NCBI RefSeq assembly: GCF_039062465.1
Contig: NZ_JBCLNF010000005.1
Location: 22,625 to 86,624 of the forward strand
Direction: 5' to 3'
DNA: 64,000 nucleotides
From: Parolsenella sp958406235
Lineage (GTDB): Bacteria > Actinomycetota > Coriobacteriia > Coriobacteriales > Atopobiaceae
Shown: in pieces, positions 50,610 through 56,867 of the stretch
How positions within the stretch are numbered: position 1 is the stretch's first letter
Layout of the letters: every line of letters starts with the position of its first letter
Translations under genes and position numbers: made by a program
The notes under the pieces: model-generated
The model's input: the letters and a program-made list of their open reading frames with translations, nothing else
Databases searched by the model: none
Told to the model about the DNA's origin: nothing

Positions 50610-51137
50610 CTACTTGTGCTTCTTTACGTGATGACGAGCCATGCACTCCTCGATCTGGCCCTCCAGGTCATCGAGCGTGTCCTTCATGAAGGGCCTCGTG
50701 ATGCCCACGTACTCGTAGCCCGCAGGATGGGTGACCCAGCTACCCCAAAGGAGCAACCTGAGTGACGAGCCCTGACGCACGGTCGAATAGCCCTTGATCT
50801 GCTTGTAGGGAATGACAACGGCCTTCGTTACGTCGGCCTTCTCGTAAATCGTGAGCTCGCTCGCGCCGAAATCGCAGACGCCGACGTGCGCGGCGTACTT
50901 GCCAAGCAAACGGCCCATGCGCTTCGAGATGAACCAAACGGCGGTGATGGCGACAACCACGACCAGCAACAGCGCGATGTTTCCCGTGACGTCTGCGAAC
51001 GCGTAGGCGCAGACCGCCGCCAACAGAATGGCGAAGACGAGAACAAGCAGGCCCAGCCCACACACGAGCAGGCGGGTGCGGTCTTCCTCGATTCTCAGCT
51101 CAACGTCACGTTCCTGCTGATTGTCTTTGTCGGCCAT
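50610..51137 (-). CDS. Small two-helix membrane protein of unknown function
   Basis: 175 residues. An acidic cytoplasmic start, two TM helices (about 24-47 and 53-70) and a soluble C-terminal domain of ~100 residues (CDFGASELTIYEKADVTKAV, then KQIKGYSTVRQGSSLRLLLW) resembling a PH-like/YcxB or DUF membrane-anchored fold. I recognise no specific family. Its place inside the PTS-aldolase operon suggests a shared regulon, but it may be unrelated. Confidence 0.6.
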   Translation of the reverse strand: MADKDNQQERDVELRIEEDRTRLLVCGLGLLVLVFAILLAAVCAYAFADVTGNIALLLVVVVAITAVWFISKRMGRLLGKYAAHVGVCDFGASELTIYEKADVTKAVVIPYKQIKGYSTVRQGSSLRLLLWGSWVTHPAGYEYVGITRPFMKDTLDDLEGQIEECMARHHVKKHK

Positions 51138-51161
51138 GAGATAGCTCCTAGGTCAAAGGGT

Positions 51162-51204
51162 GCGGCCCCGGGAGAGGCGACGCTTTGTGCCACCCCGGGG
51201 CCGC
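51162..51204 (-). terminator. Intra-operon hairpin after EIIC
   Basis: GCGGCCCCGGG (51162-51172) is exactly complementary to 51194-51204. It lies 15 bp past the EIIC stop, between it and the small membrane protein gene. No T-tract, so a processing or mRNA-stability structure is as likely as a terminator. Confidence 0.5.
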
Positions 51205-51218
51205 TAGAACGGCAGATC

Positions 51219-52532
51219 TTAGGCGAAGAAGTGACCGATCTCGTAGATGATCGAACCGACGATGTTGTAGTCAACGTTCGGGAAGGAAGCGCCAGCAATT
51301 CCAAGCCGGGCGAAGGCCGGGTAGAGCACGAGCGGGCCAGCGCACAGGAAGATGCCGACCAGGAAGGAGCCGAGGAAGGCGCCCTTCCAGCCACCGTAGG
51401 CGTAACCGCAGACTCCGCAGGTGCCGCCAGAGAAGAAGCAGATGCCAGCAGCCGGGATCATGATGGTCTCGCTGTGGAAGGCGACCATGAGGGCCATGGC
51501 GACGAGGCCGCCGAGGAAGGAGCCGATGAAGCCGATGATGACGGCGTTCGGGGCGAACGGGAAGATGGCGGGGCAGTCAACGGCCGGGCGAGCGTCAGGG
51601 ATGAGCTTCTCGGAGATGCCGACGAAGGCCTCGGTGATGGCGGCGATGAACTGACGGACGCCGTAGATCAGGACGGACATGCCAGCGGCGAACTGCAGGC
51701 CAGCGAGGAACGGCCAGATGAACCAGAGATCGTTGCCGAAGTAGGACGTGAAGGCCTTGCCAGAGGCGAGCTCGTCACCGAAGTGGCCAGTCACGAGGCA
51801 GGCGATGGTCACGATGTAGAACAGAACGATCATGAACAGGGCGACGGAGAACACGAAGTCCTTGAAGAGCTTGAAGAACTCGGGGAGCTGCTTCTCCTCG
51901 GCCTGGGGAGCATCAAGCTCGCCGTCGGCGCTCTTCTTGGCGAAGAGCTTGCCCACGTAACCGGCGAAGGCATAGCCGATGCAGTTGAAGTGGCCGATAG
52001 CGATGGAGTCATCGCCAACGAGCTTGTTGACGAAGGGCTGGCAGAGCGTCGGAAGAGCGGCGCCGCAGAAGCCGAGGATGACACCGCCGAGAATGACGGT
52101 GACCATGAACGGAGCGCCCAGCGAGATGAAGACGAGGGCGAGGACGCAGGCGAAGTACAGGAAGTGCTGGCCGGTCAGGAAGACGGCCTTGAACTTCGTG
52201 AACTTAGCGAAGACCAGGTTCATGATGAAGCCCAGAACCATGACCATGGCAACCTCGGTGCCGTAGGTCTGGAGAGCGAGCGAGGTCGCAACCTCGACCT
52301 GGGTCACAACGCCGGAGACCTGGAAGGCACGGCTGAACATGTCAGAAAAGACGGTGACCTGGGAGCTCATGGCGCTGGAACCGATGTTGAAGACCATAAA
52401 GCCAATCATGGTCTTAACGGTACCGGAGAAGACGTCCACCGCGGACTTCTTCTGCAGCAGGAGGCCGACGAGGGCGATGACACCCATGATCACCGACGTG
52501 TCCCTGAGCTGCGCGAGAATGGCATCAAGCAT
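51219..52532 (-). CDS. PTS ascorbate-type (UlaA/SgaT) EIIC transporter
   Basis: A 437-residue permease with ten or eleven helices: GTVKTMIGFMVFNIGSSAM at the N-terminus, GTEVAMVMVLGFIMNLVFAK, FLTGQHFLYFACVLALVF, VLYGVRQFI-like LIYGVRQFIAAITEAFVGIS and ARPAVDCPAIFPFAPNAVIIG. This is the UlaA family, whose known members carry L-ascorbate, but relatives carry other sugar acids or pentitols. It forms the transport complex with the IIB and IIA proteins upstream. The real substrate is not fixed by sequence. Confidence 0.92.
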   Translation of the reverse strand: MLDAILAQLRDTSVIMGVIALVGLLLQKKSAVDVFSGTVKTMIGFMVFNIGSSAMSSQVTVFSDMFSRAFQVSGVVTQVEVATSLALQTYGTEVAMVMVLGFIMNLVFAKFTKFKAVFLTGQHFLYFACVLALVFISLGAPFMVTVILGGVILGFCGAALPTLCQPFVNKLVGDDSIAIGHFNCIGYAFAGYVGKLFAKKSADGELDAPQAEEKQLPEFFKLFKDFVFSVALFMIVLFYIVTIACLVTGHFGDELASGKAFTSYFGNDLWFIWPFLAGLQFAAGMSVLIYGVRQFIAAITEAFVGISEKLIPDARPAVDCPAIFPFAPNAVIIGFIGSFLGGLVAMALMVAFHSETIMIPAAGICFFSGGTCGVCGYAYGGWKGAFLGSFLVGIFLCAGPLVLYPAFARLGIAGASFPNVDYNIVGSIIYEIGHFFA

Positions 52533-52685
52533 GTTGATTTCCTCTCAGCTGATTTGGACAAAACTACCTAACGGACGGGCTCTGACCCATCCGGCTAAGC
52601 CGAAACGATTTGTGCGAGGGGCCCGGCGGGCGCAAGCTCTAAGCGCTTCGCTCAAGGCTCGCGCCGCCGGAATGACCTCAGACGC
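52533..52685. other. EIIB-EIIC spacer with GC hairpin
   Basis: CGGCGGGCGCAAGC (near 52625-52640) can pair imperfectly with GCTCGCGCCGCCGG (near 52660-52675). This could be a processing or stability hairpin that allows separate IIB/IIA and IIC expression. No gene is seen. Confidence 0.4.
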
Positions 52686-52976
52686 CTACTTGGCGTCGTG
52701 CTCCTGAACCCAAGCGGTGAGCTTCTCGGTGATCTCACCCTTGTTCACGATGTTCGTGATGCCCACGGCAGACGGGACGCGAGAGTCATGGGAGAGCTCC
52801 TCGGTGAGGTCGCTCATCGTGATGACGAGGTCACCGTTGAAGCCGTTGATGGAGTCGAGGTTGCCGTGCTCGGTCTCGATGGGGAGGTTGTGCTCCTTGA
52901 TGACCTGATCGCACTTGATCTTGAGCATCATCGAAGAGCCCATGCCGGCGCGGCAGCAGACGAGTGCACGATACAT
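52686..52976 (-). CDS. PTS EIIB component (lactose/ascorbate type)
   Basis: 96 residues. The phospho-cysteine loop is LVCCRAGMGSS (C8 of CxxGxGSS), followed by a Rossmann-like fold: ITMSDLTEELSHDSRV. Three bases separate it from the EIIA stop, 153 bp from EIIC. Confidence 0.92.
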   Translation of the reverse strand: MYRALVCCRAGMGSSMMLKIKCDQVIKEHNLPIETEHGNLDSINGFNGDLVITMSDLTEELSHDSRVPSAVGITNIVNKGEITEKLTAWVQEHDAK

Positions 52977-52979
52977 TTG

Positions 52980-53432
52980 TTACTTCCCTTCCTTAGCATG
53001 GACGAGGTCCATGACATCCTGTGGCGTGTTGGCGGAGTCAAGCTGATCGAAGAAATCCGGGTCAGCAAGAAGCTCAACGAGGGACTGCAGGGCGCTCAGG
53101 TGCGCGTCGCTGTCCTTGGCCGCGAGCGGGAAGAGGTACTTCACCGGATCGTTGGCCTCGGAGCCAAACTCGACGGGCGTCTTCAGCGTGACAATGCCGA
53201 TGGCGCTCTCGAGGGCACCGCACTCTGGGCGTGCATGTGGAAGGGCGACGTGCTCGGTCAGCACGAAATAGGAGCCCAGCTCCTCCTTGCCCTTAATGAT
53301 GTCGGCGACATAGCCCTCGGTCACCATGCCGCCATCGACCATGGGCTGGGTAGCCTTGTAGATGGCATCTTTCCAGTCGGCAGCATCGACGTTGAGCTGC
53401 ACCAGGCTCGGATCAAGAAGATCGCTTAGCAT
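52980..53432 (-). CDS. PTS EIIA component (fructose/ascorbate type)
   Basis: 150 residues: VTEGYVADIIKGKEELGSYF and then HVALPHARPECGA with phospho-histidine H66, IGIVTLKTPVEFGSEANDPV and KYLFPLAAKDSDAHLSALQ. Matches UlaC-type EIIA. First gene of the minus-strand sugar operon; its start is 37 bp from the TATGAACGTT operator-like sequence. Confidence 0.92.
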   Translation of the reverse strand: MLSDLLDPSLVQLNVDAADWKDAIYKATQPMVDGGMVTEGYVADIIKGKEELGSYFVLTEHVALPHARPECGALESAIGIVTLKTPVEFGSEANDPVKYLFPLAAKDSDAHLSALQSLVELLADPDFFDQLDSANTPQDVMDLVHAKEGK

Positions 53433-53837
53433 CCGCTCGCCCTCCTTTATTGACGCACATATACGTCTTATGAACGTTACGTTGACGATTTTTCCACACC
53501 CATCGGTGTCCAGGCGACTAATTTTTTACGAACGGTATTCATGTCGCCAAGCGACTGCGTTTTAACCGCGACCGGTAGTATTTTGGCAGCTAAACAACGC
53601 TTTTATCTCGAATTACATAGTTCGTCGTTTTGATATTTCGACAAATTGTTTGTAACTTCCGTTCGTATACTTAGTTCGTCTCGCACATAAAAGAATATTC
53701 GTTCTGCCGTTCGCCGATTTATGAATCTGTTCGTTGTGTTTTATGGTTGTTCTCTCGTAAACTCACCCCTGTGCCGATCAAATAGATCGGAATGTTCAAC
53801 GAGCTTCTATAACGTTCATAAAAGGAGAGCTGAATCC
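53433..53837. promoter_or_regulatory. Divergent control region, PTS operon / deoR, with candidate operators
   Basis: AT-rich, no gene. TATGAACGTT at 53469-53478 (PTS side) recurs as its inverted complement AACGTTCATA at 53811-53820, just before the deoR ribosome binding site. Between them, TTCGT/GTTCG elements recur (near 53620, 53661, 53674, 53698, 53709 and 53729). These resemble the half-sites of GlpR/DeoR-type operators. Probably bound by the DeoR protein to control both directions. Confidence 0.55.
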
Positions 53838-54641
53838 ATGCGAAGGAGCAATGCGTTCGTAGCGGCAAGACGAGACGCCATCATGGCCCTCCTCGAGCGA
53901 GACGGGCAAGCAAGCGTAGCGGAGCTGGCAGAGCACTTCGAGGTATCGCAGCTCACGATCAGGCGCGATCTTGACTGGCTCGAGAGCCGCCACGTTCTCT
54001 CGCGCCAGCATGGAAGCGCCTCCCTCCTCAATCCGCTTGGGCGCCCATCAGGATCCCAGCGCGTCAGGGCCAATCGAGCCATTGCCCGCGAGGCGGCGAA
54101 GTACGTTTGCGACGGCGACTGCATATTCATCAATGGCAGCTCGACGGCTCTCTCAATCATCGATTTCATTGAGGCGCGCGATGTCACCGTCGTCACCAAC
54201 AACGGCAAGGCCCTCCTTATGGGCGAGCACCCCGCTCTCTCCATCCTTCTTACCGGAGGGGAGATTAGGCCGCCTCGCGCCTCAATGACGGGAGAAATCG
54301 CCATGGATAACGTGCGGGGCATCCGTGCGAAGAAGTGTTTCCTCGGCTGTACCGCCATCTCTGTCGCCGATGGCATAACCTCCGCAACCGCCCCGGAGCC
54401 CGTCGTCAACGCGCTCATGCTCTCCCAATCAGACGAGCACTTCCTCGTGGCAGATTCTTCGAAGATTGGCCGAACCTCAAGCTTCCCATTTGGCACGGTC
54501 GATGACATCGATACCCTCATCACCGACACCGGCGCAACCCCTGAGGAGGTCTCCGCGTTTCTAGCCCATGGCGTAAGCAGGGTCATCCGCGCCGAGCCCG
54601 GCCTCGAGGTTGAGGCGGACGAAGTGCCAGGGCTTCTATAA
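53838..54641 (+). CDS. DeoR-family transcriptional regulator
   Basis: 267 residues. Start MRRSNAFVAARRDAIMALL with an AAAGGAG site; the N-terminal DeoR HTH is ASVAELAEHFEVSQLTIRRD. The sugar-phosphate isomerase-like sensor domain has GDCIFINGSSTALSIIDFI, VTNNGKALL, LTGGEIRPPRASMTGEIA and LVADSSKIGRTSSFPFG. Members respond to phosphorylated sugars. Divergent from the PTS operon, which is its likely target. Confidence 0.94.
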   Translation: MRRSNAFVAARRDAIMALLERDGQASVAELAEHFEVSQLTIRRDLDWLESRHVLSRQHGSASLLNPLGRPSGSQRVRANRAIAREAAKYVCDGDCIFINGSSTALSIIDFIEARDVTVVTNNGKALLMGEHPALSILLTGGEIRPPRASMTGEIAMDNVRGIRAKKCFLGCTAISVADGITSATAPEPVVNALMLSQSDEHFLVADSSKIGRTSSFPFGTVDDIDTLITDTGATPEEVSAFLAHGVSRVIRAEPGLEVEADEVPGLL

Positions 54642-54871
54642 GCCTCGCGGTGGGCGCCCCCGCGCACCGGACGCATCTCCGCGTTAGACGCATCTGCGTG
54701 CCAGGAACACCGCTTGTGCGCCGGGCGCACCGCCGTGCCAGACGCAACTGCGTGCCAGGCGCACCACTTGTGCGCCAATCCGCCCGCGCCCCAATCCGTC
54801 CGCGCGCCAACGATTGCCACGTACGAGCAAATCCGCCTCGGGCATTTCGAGTGACGAACTCAAGGAGTCCC
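54642..54871. repeat. Repeat-rich spacer before the HAD gene
   Basis: Two 37-bp near-identical units (54686-54722 and 54740-54776), each containing CTGCGTGCCAGG and CTTGTGCGCC, plus partial copies on both sides. No gene; an in-frame upstream extension of the HAD gene through this region is repeat translation, not protein. Confidence 0.65.
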
Positions 54872-55537
54872 ATGGTTCAAGAGAACAATCTTCACGGCCG
54901 GTCTGTCATCATCTTCGATTTCGACGGCACGCTCGCGGACACGGAGGGCTACATCGTCGCCGCCGCAACGCAGGCACTTTCCGAAGCAGGATTCACGCCC
55001 GAGCAGATGGGCGACGTGGGCCGTGTTGTCGGCCCTCCCTACCCCGGCGCCTTCGCAACCATCTATGGCGTTAGCGAGGAGGAAGACCTCGCCATAACCA
55101 ACCGATACTTCGAGCTCTATGACTGGAAGAATCCTGCAAGCCACGAGCTCTACCCCGGAATGCGCACCCTTTTGGAGGACCTTACGAAACACGGGAAGAA
55201 GCTGGCCATTGCAAGCTCTAAGACCCGGATGAGACTTAACTTCTGCGTTGAAGATCTTGGCCTAGACAGCCTCTTCTCTTGCGTCTTTGCCAAGGAGGAT
55301 GTCGACGGAGGAGGAAAGGCCGAGCTCATCCGCATGGTCATGGAGAAGCTCGGCGCTAGTGCCGATCAATGCGTCATGATCGGCGATCGCTTCTATGACA
55401 TTCAGGGCGCCCGCGCCGCGGGCACGGTAAGCATCGGCGTCACCTTTGGCACACACAAGCGCGCCGAGCTCGAAGAGGCCGACGCAGACGCCGTGGTAGA
55501 CTCCATCGACGAACTACGCGAAGTCCTGCTGGCATAA
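54872..55537 (+). CDS. HAD-superfamily phosphatase (Gph/PGMB-like)
   Basis: 221 residues. Motif I IIFDFDGTLADTEG (the nucleophile and acid aspartates of DxDGT), cap domain about 25-90, motif II IASSKT, motif III Lys in DGGGKAELIRMVMEKLG and motif IV MIGDRFYDIQGA. Resembles phosphoglycolate phosphatases. The start at 54872 has AAGGAG 4 bp upstream. It may clean up a phosphorylated by-product of the sugar operon, but it stands alone between repeats. Confidence 0.9.
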   Translation: MVQENNLHGRSVIIFDFDGTLADTEGYIVAAATQALSEAGFTPEQMGDVGRVVGPPYPGAFATIYGVSEEEDLAITNRYFELYDWKNPASHELYPGMRTLLEDLTKHGKKLAIASSKTRMRLNFCVEDLGLDSLFSCVFAKEDVDGGGKAELIRMVMEKLGASADQCVMIGDRFYDIQGARAAGTVSIGVTFGTHKRAELEEADADAVVDSIDELREVLLA

Positions 55538-55580
55538 GCTCTGGGCGGCTCCACACTGCGGGGCTTTGCTCGCCAAACAT

Positions 55581-55741
55581 ACATACGTGCCAACGCGACA
55601 CAAGAACGCGCCCTGAACATACGTGCCAACGCGATACAAGAACGCACCCTGAACCCATTTGGTTCCAGGGCGCGCTTGCTAGTCTTATGGTCTAGGACGC
55701 GTTTGCTGGTCTTTTAGTTCCCGGGCGCGCTCACTAGTCTT
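55581..55741. repeat. Opposed tandem repeats between HAD gene and prfB
   Basis: Two head-to-tail 36-bp units (55581-55616, 55617-55652; two changes) containing AAGAACGCxCCCTGA. They are followed by three 25-bp units in inverted sense (55662-55686, 55689-55713, 55717-55741; GTTCCxGGGCGCG and CTxGTCTT). The two sets form the hairpin 55643-55674, the likely shared terminator. The last unit overlaps the end of prfB. Confidence 0.75.
55643..55674. terminator. Convergent terminator HAD gene / prfB
   Basis: CGCACCCTGAACC pairs with GGTTCCAGGGCGCG (one mismatch, one offset). It is built from the opposed repeats; no strong T-tract on either side. Confidence 0.45.
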
Positions 55742-56867
55742 CGTCAGTAATGCTCGCAGGCTCTTTGCCACCCACGACCCAGCGATGATACGCAACGACA
55801 AACGGGTCGAGATCGCCGTCAGACAGCACGGCATCGACATTACCCGTCTCGCAACCCGTCCGAAGGTCCTTGACCATCTGGTAGGGATAAAGCACATAGC
55901 TGCGAATCTGGTTGCCGAAGCCAATCTCCGTCTTAGGTCCGCGAAGTTCGTCGAGTGCCTCGGCACGCTTCTGAAGCTCGAGCTCATAGAGCTTCGAGCG
56001 GAGAATCTGCATACACGTAGCCTTGTTCTGAATCTGGCTGCGCTCGTTCTGGCACGTCACAACGATACCCGTAGGCAGATGCGTGACGCGGACGGCGGAA
56101 TCCGTCGTGTTGACGCCCTGACCACCGGGACCACTCGCGTGGTAGACGTCCACGCGAACCTCACCGGGATCGATCTCGACCTCGATGTCATCTGGCAGAA
56201 CCGGAAGGACCTCAACGCCTGCGAAAGTAGTTTGACGGCGTTTCTTGGCATCCGTCGGAGAAATGCGGACAAGACGGTGCACACCCTGCTCGGCGCGCAG
56301 CATGCCATAGGCGTTCTTGCCGGACACGGTGATCGTGGCGCGATCAATGCCGATCTGCTCCGCCACGGGAGCATCATTGATGGTGACCTTCCAGCCACGT
56401 CGCTCACAGTAGCGCAGATACATGTGCAGCAGCATACTGCACCAATCCTGCGCCTCGAGACCACCTTGGCCAGGCGTTATGTTGACGATGGCATCACCAC
56501 CGTCGAACTCGCCCGTAAACCAACTCGCGAGCTCGAGCTCAGAGAGGTCATGCTCGAGGGAGTCGAGGTTGGCCTCGCACTCCGCGAGCAAGTCCTTGTC
56601 CTCCATCTCCTGTCCGAGCTCCCAGGCGGCACGGGCATCCTCGAGCTTCGCATGCGCGGCGTCAATGCCTGCGACGTCTTCCTTCGCGCGGGCAAGCTTC
56701 GCCATCGTCTCACGGGCGGCGTTCGCGTCATCCCAAAAACCGGGCTCAGCGCTCTGGCGCTCAAGCTCGGCCACCGTTCCGCGGGCCTCCTCCACATGGA
56801 GATAACCCTCGACCTCGGCTAGCCTGCTTTCCAGAGCATCGATTCTCTCGTTTGCGACCTCAGACAC
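55734..56867 (-). CDS. prfB: Peptide chain release factor 2
   Basis: Terminates translation at UGA and UAA. It is 377 residues from the GTG at 56867, which shares a base with the secA stop (TAGTG). The GGQ loop is at 248-250 (HASGPGGQGVN), and VHRLVRISPTDAKKRRQ holds the codon-reading tripeptide. This reads S203-P204-T205 instead of the standard SPF of RF2. There is no CTTTGA frameshift site, so the autoregulatory +1 frameshift of many prfB genes is absent. The rest is normal RF2, closer to RF2 than RF1 in length and motifs. Confidence 0.93.
   Translation of the reverse strand: MSEVANERIDALESRLAEVEGYLHVEEARGTVAELERQSAEPGFWDDANAARETMAKLARAKEDVAGIDAAHAKLEDARAAWELGQEMEDKDLLAECEANLDSLEHDLSELELASWFTGEFDGGDAIVNITPGQGGLEAQDWCSMLLHMYLRYCERRGWKVTINDAPVAEQIGIDRATITVSGKNAYGMLRAEQGVHRLVRISPTDAKKRRQTTFAGVEVLPVLPDDIEVEIDPGEVRVDVYHASGPGGQGVNTTDSAVRVTHLPTGIVVTCQNERSQIQNKATCMQILRSKLYELELQKRAEALDELRGPKTEIGFGNQIRSYVLYPYQMVKDLRTGCETGNVDAVLSDGDLDPFVVAYHRWVVGGKEPASITDED

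Noticed and set aside
56700..56867. Programmed +1 frameshift in prfB
   Set aside because: The frame is continuous from the GTG start and no CTTTGA slip site is present.
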